Source: Amorphophallus konjac | Lineage: Eukaryota > Streptophyta > Magnoliopsida > Alismatales > Araceae | DNA length: 64,000 nt | Direction: 5' to 3' | Assembly: GCA_022559845.1 (NCBI GenBank) | Contig: CM040118.1 | Location: forward strand, 264,267,519-264,331,518 | Part shown: piece by piece, positions 20,966 through 33,158 of the stretch | Layout of the letters: every line of letters begins with the position of its first letter | Numbering within the stretch: position 1 is the stretch's first letter | The notes under the pieces: generated by a model | Told to the model about the DNA's origin: nothing | What the model saw: the letters and a program-made list of their open reading frames with translations, nothing else | Databases searched by the model: none | Position numbers and translations under genes: made by a program

Positions 20966-21706
20966 ACAATAAACCCACACATGTGGAGATACAACTCTGC
21001 CCACACACAGTGTATTTCGAGTTCAATAAAGTAAGATAATATTCAATACATGCTCGTACTCAGAATAGACTGAGGAAGAATCTTTAAAATAAACTAAAGA
21101 GGGATGGAGAAGTATATTTTTAATATATGGACGGCCTTGAGATGATCTCTTTGAAGCTCTCAAGGTGAGGGAAGGTCGATCTTCTACAGGTATGAAGCCC
21201 CACGAACTCGGTTGCAGATCTAGCTTGTTCCCCACATGAAGGCTTGATAGAATAGATGTATCTTTGAGTTCCCTTGACCAAGAACGTTCCTACAAGATGG
21301 AACAAGAGTGAAACCCTCAGAAAATGTTCTCCCTCTCAACCTTGCGGCCAAACCCTCTTTTCTTTCTATGTTTACTATGTAGAAATTGCAGCTAACATAT
21401 ATATGCTAAGACAGAATATGGAAATGAAGGAGCAAGAGATCCCCCTTTAGATTCTTCAATGCAACTCGAAGATAGATGGAAAGGTGCACTAGTAATGATG
21501 AACCACGAAGAGAAGAAGCAGCTGGTCCTTGAAGAGATGAACGCCCAAGCCGGCAGACGGTGAAGATCCGCGACAGCCGCCTCCAGATCTGAGCTTAGGG
21601 TCGTGGGATTTTGCAGCTTCTTCTTCCTCCTTCAGCCAAGTGTGCGAAGCCCTCAGCTTCTATTCCTGCAAACAGATAGAACGTGGTAGCACAAGGGGGG
21701 GATGCT

Positions 21707-21711
21707 TCATC
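21707..21711. repeat. TSD of SIR-C: TCATC (partner 24159-24163)
   Basis: TCATC flanks SIR-C. Joining at one copy matches the uninterrupted SIR-B 5' LTR at about 31062-31075. Confidence 0.9.
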
Positions 21712-22198
21712 TGTTGGGTCCCGCGAGGTGTAAACGGATCTAGAAGGGGGGGTTGAATAGATCCTATCAAAAGCTTTGGCCTATTTAAAACTCTAAGCTA
21801 TCGGAAGCATGAAACACTCTTATAAAGTGAATGAATCACTTAGGGACAATGCACAACGAAATTAAGTAGAGTGGCTCAAATGAAAAGACTTAGATTACAA
21901 GCTATGAAATGTCCACACTTCTTTAAGCACATTTGTGATCTTGAAAGAAATAAGCCTTGTAGTGCAGGGATCATAAAGCATAACACTAGAGCATGCAATA
22001 GCTTGCAACAACCGTGCGTGTGTGTGTGATATGTTGATTACTCAAAGTGCATATGTGTGTGAACAATCTAACCAAGTATGGAAGCACACGAACCTGTGAA
22101 TGGGGTTAGAAGATATAGATCAATCACACACGATAAACAACCCACAACACAGGGATTTTTAAGGTGGTTCGGTTGCAACCCCGCAACCTACGTCCACC

Positions 22199-22372
22199 CC
22201 TCACCAAAACCCGGTGAGGCTTCCTTGCTGACTCACAGCTTGACCGAGGACACGCCCCAAACTACAGAACAAAGAAAACCCTCTTTCTGTCTTCCTACAC
22301 ACAAAGTCGACAGGGACGGCTACACCGCAGATCGGAGAACTCCCGATTGCCTTCCTACTAACCACCGGTAGG
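22199..22372 (-). repeat. Hairpin-rich segment of the SIR-C LTR
   Basis: The leader hairpin CCTCACC/GGTGAGG (22199-22219) is followed by GCTG/CAGC (22227-22239), ACAG...CTGT with an inner AAAGA/TCTTT (22264-22290), ATCGG/CCGAT (22331-22347) and CCTAC/GTAGG (22354-22372). Stems are shorter than in SIR-A. Confidence 0.55.
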
Positions 22373-23024
22373 GACGATCTTCAGTTTCAATAGATTGAAT
22401 GAAATGAAGAAAGAAACAAGATGAAAATGCTCAAACAAGATATGAAGATATGCTAAAATGAAATAGATCTTGTCTGAGATTGTTGGATCTTGAATCTGTT
22501 GAGGATTTGATCTTCCTTTGATCCTTTTGAGTTGATGGAGCAGATATAGGATGTAGCTTGATCTTTCCTTTGAATCTCCTTGAGTTGATGAAGAAGAATA
22601 TTGGATGTAGCTTGATCTTTTCTTGAATCTCCTTGAGTTGATGAAGAGGTGTATGGATGTAGCTTTGATCACCTTTGAGAGCCTTGCATGCTTCTTGCTT
22701 GCTTGGAGGTTGCTTGGCTTCAGATCTGAGCTTGAATCATCTTGGAAGGATGAAGAACTCCAACCCGAAGTACTGTTCACGGAGGTGCTACAGTGCTTGC
22801 GAAATGGCCTCCCTTGAGCTCTCTTTGATTCACTTCATCAACTACATCAACTAGGGTTTCTAACCCTCTTGTATTGGTTTTATAGACTATGAATGGTCTA
22901 TAGACAAGCCCCAGACCAGATCCACAAATCATGGGTGATTAGGTGACTTTTGGATTAAATAAATCCATGTTGAATGGCCCTTTTTGAAGTGGAAACAAAA
23001 GTCAACAATTGATGGCTCGGGGCT

Positions 23025-23205
23025 GGCGGTCGACCTACAGCTTCTGGCGGTCGACCTCTACTGAGAAATCTGCAAACGGGCAGTCCCTGGGATTTTCGGT
23101 CGACCGCTACTGGCTGGCGGTCGACCTGCAGCTGACAGAACTGCAGACGGGAGTCTGGTGGCTGGGGCGGTCGACCGCCCCTGTGCTGGCGGTCGACCGC
23201 CAGCT
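23025..23205. repeat. GTCGAC-centred palindromes in the SIR-C LTR
   Basis: Six copies of a GCGGTCGACC-like motif occur in 180 bp. Two are perfect palindromes: GGGGCGGTCGACCGCCCC (23164-23181) and GCTGGCGGTCGACCGCCAGC (23185-23204). Sirevirus LTRs of other plants are known to carry repeated palindromes in U3. Confidence 0.9.
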
Positions 23206-23389
23206 GGGCATCCCCCCAGTTCAGTCCGGGTCGGTTCGTCGGCCCTCCAGCTCAGTCGCTTGAGTCCATTAGCAGCCCGTTCATGTCTGTAACTTCATCC
23301 TTGTTGGTCTAGAAGGTACCAACTGAATCTTTGTCTTTGGACTCTTATCTTGTTCAGTGACCTTGGCTATTTGAATGAAGCTTGTAGTT

Positions 23390-24000
23390 ATTGTATAGAC
23401 TTTGCATCAAGGCTTGGACGTGTAGACTTTGTGTGCATGTATGAACTCTGTATAGACTTTATACCTTGATCATGCATGAGCCTGTACAACCTTGCTTCAT
23501 GAGCGTACAAACTTGGTAACTTGATGCACGAACACAACAAAACGCAATGTATAGACTTTGCGTGTGAAGCAGCCGGCCAATGTATAGACTTGTGTTACAG
23601 CCATCAACCAACGTACAGACTTGGAGTTGTGCTAGCAGCCAACGTACAGACTTGGAGTTGTGCTAGCAGCCAACGTACAGACTTTGAGTTGTGCATGCAG
23701 CCAACGTACAGACTTCATCTGTAGCAATGTATAGACTTCATCTGCCGCAACGTACAGACTTCATCTGCCGCAACGTACAGACTTTGTGTTGTGCATGCAG
23801 CCAACGTACAGACTTCATCTGCAACAACGTATAGACTTCATCTGCCGCATGTATAGACTTTCTGATGTATAGACTTGCTGGCGAAGAATGTACAGACTTG
23901 CTGCTGTATAGACTTGATGAATCTGAAGGTATAGACGTTGTTGGATGTATAGACTTGCTGAAGCCGAGTGTATGGACTTTGTTGGATCTATAGACTTGCT
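23390..24000. repeat. GTAYAGACTT short repeats in the SIR-C LTR
   Basis: About twenty copies of GTACAGACTT or GTATAGACTT occur at irregular spacing, with local tandem stretches of 31 bp (23612-23700) and about 23 bp (23730-23775). Confidence 0.85.
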
Positions 24001-24364
24001 GAACCATGTCTCTTGATCTTGATCGTCTGCACTGGAGGTATAATGACTTGAAATGTATGAATATTAACATTATCAAGTGCAGGTATAGCTCATTAATGAC
24101 TACAGAGGCAGCCATCATCAAAACCATAAAAGTAATCATGTTGCACACATATTGAACATCATCTGATGAAAATCATGGCATACTTATACCCAAGAGAAAA
24201 CAACAACTTAGGACCATAAAACCCATGCTTAAGCCCTCTCAAAACCACACCCAACCAAGGGTAGAAACTCTAGGGGTAATGGGGTAAAAGGGCAAGCCAA
24301 TCGGACCTAAGAAACCGGAGTTCGAAACCAAACCGGCAAACCCGATCCCGACGTAGTAGACAAA

Positions 24365-24611
24365 GTGTCGACCTCTAGGGTTGACACTCGTATCAATGAG
24401 TTCTACCAAAAATACGAAATCCATAATTTAGACAAAAGTGTCGACCCATGGGGTCGACCTTTTTTTTAGGAGGTTCTGTCCTGAGATAAAATCAGGACCT
24501 AGGGTAAAAAGTGTCGACCCATGGGGTCGACCTTTTTTACCGGGGGTTCTGTTTTAGTTAAAACAGCATAACCCAATATAAAGTGTCGACCCCATGGGTC
24601 GACACTTTTCC
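24365..24611. repeat. GTGTCGACC palindromes in the SIR-B 3' LTR
   Basis: Four near-palindromic units occur, such as AGTGTCGACCC...GGGTCGACACT at about 24580-24606. The 5' LTR has three matching units (31265-31438). Confidence 0.85.
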
Positions 24612-26295
24612 TGACAGTGGAAAAGCTCAATAAAACTCATTGAAATATCACACTACAATCATTCAAAGTTCAAGTATCAATCACTTGAGCACATATGACA
24701 TGGATACCCATATACAAGCCTAATTTCATCACAAATAAAACCAATTTTTACAAGGAGTTTTAGCAATCAAAATAAGCATGATGCAACATGAGCCTCGATT
24801 CAAGAAGGGACAATTAAGCAACCAAATAAACCCCAAGGCCAAAATACATGAACCGAATCCAATCAAAGCACATGGAAATTTATTCAACCATAAAGTCTTG
24901 AGATTGACAAGGAAACGTGGGAAGCCAAAAGACCATCAACAATCTTCAAGACAGTCAAGTAGAGCAGGCAGGAGACTCATGCCAACCCAGTACATGAAAA
25001 ACCATTTCAAACCCAATCAAGGTATAGATAATCAAATTCAGAACCAAAGTCAAATTCAGAAGCAAAGTCTAACCTGCACTAAATGAAAATTCAACAGCAT
25101 GTCAATATTGAACCAATGTAACTGAATGCTCAATCACATTGACAAAACTTGTTCATCCTGCATGTTTGTACATTGAAATGCAACAACACATATGAGTGAT
25201 TAAGGGCTATTCAAACCAAATTCTTCATAAGCTCATATCAAATGTGATCCAAGCAGTCCATTCTTAACTCGAGTTCAACCAAATGCCCATAAGTACAAGT
25301 TCAGTCCAAAGCTGTCTAAGCTCATATAAACTGCATATATGAATTTAGCATGCAGTGCAAGATTTGCCGAAATCACACAATCCATTTAGCACAAAACCAT
25401 ATTGATTGAGAATATAAACAAATGAAAGAACCAGCTTCCTTGTTCCAATCCTATAGTCAATAAGTTGGTATTCCAACCATTCATGGAGATGATTCCAACA
25501 CTTTCAACCAATTTAATTGCAATTCAAGGAACCCCATTTTCCACACAATCTCACACATCAATCATGATTAAAGCAGGTCAATAATGATTTGTATGTAGTC
25601 CAGGAATTCAAGTTCAGTTCAACAAATCTGAATTCAATCCAGGACATTTAAGTTCAATCCAAGATAGTTAAAGGGGAGTCCAAAGCAACTATAAACTCAA
25701 TAACCTCTATTCATGACATGCCTTTGAGAGTTTGCAAAGTACCATTCAAACAAGGTCTTGAAAGGGAATTCAGGAATCAACCTAAACATGAAGACTCTTT
25801 GAGAAACCATTTTTCCAACTCAAAATTACAGTTTTGAACAACTCAAAAGCTATGACTTTGAACACATCAAAAGCTATGACTTGCAAATTCAGTCCAGAAC
25901 ACAGGGTTCAGTCAAGACCAATCTAAACTCAAACTAGCAATATTAGTATGCCAAATATCAAGATTTCATGATTATCAACATGAAGCATTTCCATACATAG
26001 CAAGGGTGTTATAGGATTCAAGCGTGTGAAAGGCAGGCTCCAAGGTGTCAAATGCAGTATGCATGAATCACATTCATGATATCCACCATGCATTTCAGAC
26101 CTGCAAGACAAGATAGCAACATATGAGTTCATGACGTTTTCTACAAGTTAATCATGTTAGGTTGTTTATCATTAAGACAACTAACACTAAACAAGCACAC
26201 AATGTTTTCACTTTAAAGTAAACATAAAACACACAATATATTTGAATCATCAAAACCATTGTCAGAGACAAGGAGGGGACGCACAGAACCCAACA

Positions 26296-28400
26296 ATCTC
26301 CCCCTTTTTGATGATGACAATATATTGTGACTATTCAAAATTCAAATATCTCTCCCCCTTTGGCATTATCAAAAAAATGGGGGTCAAGAGGCAACAGTGA
26401 AGATTCCAAACATGAATGAGACATGCGCACACAAACCCAGCAATTAACCTCCCATTAAGGGAAAGTGTATAAACTAAGAAGCAAGCAACAATTTAGAATT
26501 TGATGTGCAATCAGCAGATGTGTGAAAGAAGTGCAAGTGTTCAATTGCTAAACTATATGCGAGTGTATGCAGATGTTTTGAGATATTATTTTTGAATTAT
26601 TTTCAAAATGCATGACAAAACTATGCACACCGAGTATGAGGAAACTATGCAAAATGTGAAACCTAGCTATGCACAAAAAGTATATTGCTAAAAAGCATGT
26701 TATCCTCCCCCAATTGTCAAGTACCAAAAATCAACTGACAATGGGTTATTTAACCAGATATCTACAAGTATGACCTAGAGATATAAACTGTGGAATGAAG
26801 TATGATATGAACAAGACGGATCAAGCATTCAAGCATTCAAGCACGCATAACAAGATATAGACTCAGGCAAGTCCCTTCGGGACGGGTGTAAGGATAATGC
26901 AATTGATCGTTGAACATGAAGTACATGAACAATACTAAGAAGGTCGTGCTTACATAAATAAAGTACGACATTAACCATGAAAGATGACTGATTCATAGGT
27001 GACATTCAAACAATCAAACCCAAGGTGCATAACTGAAGATTGAGCAATGAAGTTCAAATCAATATGAAAAATCAGATTTTCTAAAGAACACTAAAAAGAA
27101 CTTCTCATCCATACACTTTCATGCACAATGCTCGAATATTGGTAGCTACGTATGACCCCAATTTTTAATTACTAAAAATGGTGTGACTAACCTTTTGACA
27201 CGAGTCATGTCCTTTGTTTCAGGGGCAATTCCTGATTACTCAGTTTCGTCACTTTTTATGATGTGGATGAGACACTTTTCGACGTGAGTTGTACCCTTTG
27301 TCTCAGGGGCACTTTCCAGCTACTCGGTGACAAATCACACTTATTTTCATCTGGATTAGTTTCTCCTTTTGACGTGAGTTTTCTCCTTTATTTCAGGGGA
27401 GATTCTCGGCTACTCGGATTCACGTTCCACTTATATAATTTTTGAAGGGGTAAACAGCTCTTTCCTCACGAGACATGTGATTTCCATGTAGATAATCAAT
27501 AGTCCTCAAAAGTGTAGAGTAGAAAATAGTAATCCTTATTAGATTGAATCATTATCTCAAAAAGGTGCATTTTGTATGGGTGGTTGTATTGAATGTAAAG
27601 GATGAATTAGTCTCAACATAGTAATGTCTCCCCCTAAATGTATGCACGGTTATAAAAAATCTCCCCCTTAATATATGCCATGTAGCAAATATGTCTAAAT
27701 CAATGCAATTTCATTTAGCAAGGGATGAGTCATAGAAGGAGTCAAAAAGTGATTGTATAAAGTATATACATGCATTCAACCAGAGATTTTCCAATGACTT
27801 CAAGCAGATTGATTATCGGCACTTGGCGGAGAACGTTGGTCCGAAGACCACCTCACGCGTAGTGAAAGCTTCTAGTTGAACATAATCCAACCTTCCACTA
27901 ACACCATTTTATATACCGGATAACCATGGCATTCAAGCATAGAGATATGCAATGATATGTAAATGTAAGCATGTAACTAAGTATGTGAATTGTGTATGCA
28001 CAAGTGAGTTGTTATTGCAAAAAGTGATCAAAAGTATGAAAGTGTTTATGCACAGATTGAGGCATTCAAACCTGAATTATTATTTGCAAAAACAATGGAA
28101 GGTGTGTATGAAGAGCTGTATATGTGCAATGTAAAGCATTCAGAAACCAGACTTATTCACAAGATGTTCAACAAAAGTCATTCAAGTCAACTACTCATCA
28201 AAATTGAAAGATCTCAACATTTCAAAAATTAATAAAAGTCAGTGAAATAGAATTGTAAACATTTTCCTCCAAGATCAAGTTTTACCTTTTTAGATTCTTT
28301 AACATAAATCAGACCAAAGAAGTTCTCAAAACCAAATATTTTCTATCTCACCTTGAGTGTCCTTTATTAATCAAAATTTCTTGACCTCAAGGCGCCCCTA
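26296..28400 (-). other. SIR-B non-coding 3' internal region with multiple polypurine tracts
   Basis: CTCCCCCT on the plus strand (AGGGGGAG on the minus strand) occurs at 26298, 26352, 27628 and 27661, with a related tract at 26703. The one at 26298 adjoins the 3' LTR and has the context TCATCAAAAAGGGGGAG, the usual Sirevirus PPT. A threefold repeat of about 65-bp units lies at 27191-27430. Near 28380-28470 the minus strand encodes GPKIAWVPK, a phrase that normally lies between gag and pol. No gene is seen. Confidence 0.75.
27191..27430. repeat. Three direct repeats in the SIR-B internal region
   Basis: Units at 27191-27251, 27272-27338 and 27363-27430 share a GACGTGAGT...CCTTTRTYTCAGGGG...GCTACTCGG order, with 20-25 bp between units. 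Confidence 0.75.
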
Positions 28401-28490
28401 CAAAATAAGTTCTCATTTTGTTGATTTGGGTACACAAGCAATCTTGGGTCCCGAGGGGTTAGTCCTGGTATGAACTAATGACTTTCTATA

Positions 28491-29850
28491 TTACTTAGCA
28501 TGCCAATCATCATCCAATCTCATAGTAGAACAGTCATCCATTGAATGACCATTCTCACCATAGTAAAAATAATGCGAAGAATTTCTTTTCATGAACCAAT
28601 GATCATCATTTTTCATTAAAACACAATTGTCCATGATGTGACCTACTTCTCCGCAATAATGACATGAAAGATTATTCTTGATAGACCATGCATCATCGTT
28701 TCGCTTTATGAAGCAATTTTCAACAGTATGACCATGCATCCCACAATAAAAGCAATGAATGTTCTGAATTTTCTTTGTGGGTTTTTCATGGTTTTTAGAA
28801 TTGTCACACATTTCCATTCTTGATTTTAAATCTTCATCATCATCCAACTTCATCAAAAAGTAATCGTACATGTCATGACCAAATTTTCCACAATAAAAAT
28901 ATGAAAGATTTCTTCTTTTATTTGATTCGTGAACATGTTTACCAATTTGGGAATTTGCATGCATACAAGGGGAATCAACATCATTTTTGTCTTTTGAATT
29001 TTGTTTATCATACAAACACAAAGACTCGTTCAAGCTCTTAACTTCATTCTCCAATGACAAAATATGCAATTCAGACTTAGCCATTTCATTTTCACACAAT
29101 GCAAGTTTTTCATTCAACAAAGAATTGATAGTTTTAAAACTTGCAATTTCTTGTTCCAAAATATGAAGGTTTTCAGAATTATCAATAATGACATGCTTTC
29201 CTTTTTCAAACGTGTGAATTTTATCATTCAACAAATTGTTTTGATTTTTCAAATTATCAATTTCTTTAGCAAGCTTTTCATTCTGTAGAAGTTCATTGAG
29301 CAAGACTTGATCACTTTCCGAACAGCTCAATTTACTTCTAGAATCCGTTTCGAGGCTTTCAAGTTCTGAAAGTTTAGCCAATAAAGATTCATTTTTCTTT
29401 TTCAAAGAAGTAATGGTTTCTTTATGGCTATCTATCTCATGCACATGCGACTTAACCAATTTCTCAAATTCAGTGCATTTTCCACATGGAGAATTATCTA
29501 CACAAATATTCTCAGTTTCAAGGCACTTAGCACATGGAGAGTTAACATGTGAAACATCATCTAACTTTTTTTTCATTTTTCTATTTTCAGATTTTAGTGC
29601 TCTGTATCTATCAACTAGCTCATCGTAAGCATCCATCAATTCATCATAACTCAAATCATTTTCCTCATCAGAGTCGGAGTTAGAGTTCACCTTTGAACTC
29701 TCCTCGCTTTAACGCTCAATTTCATTGTTTGCAACTAAGCAGTCACCATCATTGTAGCTTTCTTTTTGGGCTTCGATCAGCCCGTCCCAAATTTCTTTGG
29801 CTGTCCTACAAGATAAAACAAATGAAAATTGATTAGTATCCAAGGCAACC
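28491..29850 (-). pseudogene. SIR-B gag, N-terminally truncated, UBN2 core absent
   Basis: The minus-strand reading starts at the deletion junction with the 5' LTR. It passes through TAKEIWDGL, a phrase typical of the start of the UBN2-type gag domain. It then goes straight to DCLVANNE and an acid-rich SYDELMDAYDEL segment, without the usual central part of UBN2. One in-frame TAA interrupts near 29710. From 29690 it is open for 399 codons: CxxC pairs (CAKC, CGKC), a coiled coil of about 170 residues, then four knuckles. CFYCGMHGHTVENC and CHYCGEVGHIMDNC are intact CCHC boxes; the other two have Cys-to-Tyr changes. Gag would form the particle and bind RNA. No pol follows. Long coiled coils in Sirevirus gag are known from the family. 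Confidence 0.85.
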
Positions 29851-29854
29851 TTAA

Positions 29855-32800
29855 AAGAAGGGGGGTTGAATTATCCCCTTGCCGAGATGGCGGAATTCAA
29901 AAACTTTCTTAACAGATGTAGAATTAACAACATTGATTAATAAAAACTACAAGTGAGATTAAGAGGTTCTCTCAAACTTCTCGATCTCACACGGATAGTT
30001 AATGCAACTAATAAGGGAGATTACGCTCAACACGGATAACGGAGGTAGCAGTGTGTGACAGTGTAGTGAGTTAAAAACATATATAATGCACCTGCGAAGG
30101 GAGATAGAAGAAATGACAATCACATAGGCAATCACACAATACACAGGGATTTTAAGGTGGTTCGGGACCACGACGGGCTCCCTACGTCCACCCCTCACCC
30201 AACCGGGTAAGGCTTCACTACACGCTACTTTCGTAGCAACACGGGGACGAACCCCAACCACACACACGCTGCTTCCGTAGCAATACACACACGGGGCCTT
30301 GCCTCAACACGCTGCCACTACATCACACACACACACGTTCGGGAAACGTACCCCGGACACAACAACCACACGGAGACACAGCTCCGTACAATATTCAATA
30401 CATGCTCATACTCAGAATAGACTGAGGAAGAATCTTCAAAATAAACTAAAGAGGGATGGAGAAATATATCCTTAATATATGGACGGCTTTGAGATGATCT
30501 CTTTGAAGCTTTCAAGGTGAGGGAAGGTCGATCTTCTACAGGTATGAAGCCCCACGAACTCGGCTGCAGATCTAGCTTGTTCCCCACATGAAGGCTTGAT
30601 AGAATGGATGTATCTTTGAGTTCCCTTGACCAATAACGTTCCTACAAGATGAAACAAGAATGAAACCCCCAGAAAACATTCTCCCTCTCAACCTTGTGGC
30701 CAAACCCTCTTTTCTTTCTATGTTTACTATGTAGAAATTGCAGCTAACATATATATGCTAAGACAGAATATGGAAATGAAGGAGCAAGAGATCCCCCTTT
30801 AGATTCTTCAATGCAACTCAAAGATAGATGGAAAGGAGCACTAGTAATGATGAACCACGAAGAGAAGAAGCAGCTGGTCCTTGAAGAGATGAACGCCCAA
30901 GTCGGCAGACGGTGAAGATCTGCGATAGCCGCCTCCAGATCTGAGCTCAGGGTCGTGGGATTTTGCAACTTCTTCTTCCTCCTTCAGCCAAGTGTGCGAA
31001 GCCCTCAGCTCCTATTCCTGCAAACAGATAGAACGTGTTAGCATAAGGGGGGGGATGCTTCATCCGATGGAAATCATGGCATAGTTATACCCAAGAGAAA
31101 ACAACAACTTAGGGCCATAAAACCCATGCTTAAGCCCTCTCAAAACCACACCCAACAAAGGGTAGAAACCCTAGGGGTAATGGGGTAAAAGGGCAAGCCA
31201 ATCGAACCTAAGAAACTGGAGTTCAAAACCAAACCGGCAAACCTGATCCGGACGTAGCAGATGAAGTGTCGACCTCTAGGGTCGACACTCGTATCAACGA
31301 GTTCTACCAAAAATACGAAATCCAGAATTTAGATAAAAGTGTCGACCCATGGGGTCGACCTTTTTTACCGGGGGTTCTGTTTAGTTAAAACAACATAACC
31401 CAATATAAAGTGTCGACCCCATGGGTCGACACTTTTCCTGACAGTGGAAAATCTCAATAAAACTCATTGAAATACCACACTACAATCATTCAAAGTTCAA
31501 GTATCAATTACTTGAGAACATATGACATGGATACCCATATAGAAGCCTAATTTTAACACAAATAAAACCAATTTTTACAAGGAATTTTAGCAATCAAAAT
31601 AAGCATGATGCAACATGAGCCTCGATTCAATAAGGGACAATTAAGCAACCCAATAAACCCCAAGGCCAAAATACATGAACCGAATCCAATCAAAGCACAT
31701 GGAAATTTATTCAACCATAAAGTCTTGAGATTGACAAGGAAACGTGGGAAGCCAAAAGACCATCAACAATCTTCAAGATAGTCAAGTACAGCAGGCATGC
31801 GACTCATGCCAACCCAGTACATGAAAAACCATTTCAAACCCAATCAAGGTATAGATAATCAAATTCAGAACCAAAGTCAAATTCAGAAGCAAAGTCTTAC
31901 CATGGATCCATGACTTTGAGGACTATATGAACCTGCACTAAATGAAAATTCAACAGCATGTCAATATTGAACCAATGTAACTGAATGCTCAATCACATTG
32001 ACAAAACTTGTTCATCCTGCATGTTTGTACATTGAAATGCAACAACACATATGAGTGATTAAGGGCTATTCGAACCAAATTCTTTATAAGCTCATATCAA
32101 ATGTGATCCAAGCAGTCCATTCTTAACTCGAGTTCAACCAAATGCCCATAAGTACAAGTTCAGTCCAAAGCTGTCTAAGCTCATATAAACTGCATATATG
32201 AATTTAGCATGCAGTGCAAGATTTGCCGAAATCACACAATCCATTTAGCATAAAACCATATCGATTGAGAATATAAACAAATGAAAGAACCAGCCTCCTT
32301 GTTCCAATCCTACAGTCAATAAGTTGGTATTCCAACCATTCATAGAGATGATTCCAACACTTTCAACCAATTTAATTGCAATTCAAGGAACCCCATTTTC
32401 CACACAATCTCACACATCAATCATGATTAAAGCAGGTCAATAATGAGTTGTATGTAGTCTAGAAATTCAAGTTCAGTTCAACAAATCTGAATTCAATCCA
32501 GGACATTTAAGTTCAATCCAATATAGTTAATGGGGAGTCCAAAGCAACTGTAAACTCAATAACCTCCATTCAGGACATGCCATTGAGAGTTTCCAAAGCA
32601 CCATTCAAACAAGGTCTTGAAAGGGAATTCAGAATCAACCTAAACATGAAGACACTTTGAGAAACCATTTTTCCAACTCAAAATTATAGTTTTGAACACA
32701 TCAAAAGCTATGACTTTGAACACATCAAAAGCTACGACTTGCAAATTCAGTCCAGAACACAGGGTTCAGTCAAGACCAATCTAAACTCAAACTAGCAATA

Positions 32801-33153
32801 TTAGTATGCCAAATATCAAGATTTCATGATTATCAACATGAAGCATTTCCATACATAGCAAGGGTGTTATAGGATTCAAGCATGTGAAAGGCCGGCTCCA
32901 AGGTGTCAAATGCACTATGCATGAATCACATTCATGATATCTACCATGCATTTCAGACCTGCAAGTCCAGATAGCAACATATGAGTTCATGACGTTTTCT
33001 ACAAGTTAATCATGTTAGCTTGTTTATCATTAAGACAACTAACACTAAACAAGCACACAATGTTTTCACTTTAAAGCAAACATAAAACACACAATATATT
33101 AGAATCATCAAAACCATTGTCAGAGACAAGGAGGGGGTGCACAGAACCAAACA
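29855..33153 (-). repeat. 5' LTR of SIR-B, inner end deleted (about 3.3 kb)
   Basis: It matches the 3' LTR from base 20400 onward, so the terminal 24 bases next to the primer site are missing, together with the primer site and the gag start. It lacks about 98 bp of the hairpin array (20931-21028 in the other copy) and one GTCGAC unit. It ends GAACCAAACA. Confidence 0.88.
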
Positions 33154-33158
33154 AAAAG

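Larger units (their letters stand above)
21712..24158 (-). mobile_element. SIR-C: solo LTR of a third Sirevirus-like family (2447 bp)
   Basis: It begins TGTTGGGTCCCG and ends ATTGAACA. It has the leader block (22161-22219) at the same relative place and orientation as SIR-A and SIR-B, which sets its strand as minus. No internal region is present, so it is a solo LTR left after recombination between two LTRs. It holds GGCGGTCGACC-type palindromes (23025-23205) and about twenty GTAYAGACTT repeats (23390-24000). A candidate TATA box on the minus strand is at 22877-22885. Frames at 22078-22371, 22358-22780 and elsewhere are unconserved. Confidence 0.88.
20376..26295 (-). repeat. 3' LTR of SIR-B (about 3.47 kb without SIR-C)
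   Basis: It runs from TGTTGGCCC to GAACCCAACA and matches 29855-33153. It carries the leader block (20700-20757), a hairpin array (20769-20965), GTCGAC palindromes (24365-24611) and scattered AAGTTCAATCCAG-type repeats near 25590-25690. The frames at 24778-25086 and 25929-26132 are spurious. Confidence 0.9.
20376..33153 (-). mobile_element. SIR-B: Sirevirus-like Ty1/copia element, gag only
   Basis: On the minus strand there is a 5' LTR lacking its inner end (33153-29855), a partial gag (29850-28491), a non-coding part with polypurine tracts (28400-26296) and a 3' LTR (26295-20376, containing SIR-C). The ends are TG...CA with TSD AAAAG. The internal region is only about 3.6 kb. No integrase, reverse transcriptase or RNase H is recognisable, and no primer site remains next to the 5' LTR. 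Its LTR sequence is distinct from that of SIR-A except for the shared leader block. Confidence 0.88.

Noticed and set aside
22078..22780. Open frames in the SIR-C LTR
   Set aside because: There is no conservation and no codon pattern, and they overlap the leader block and hairpins.
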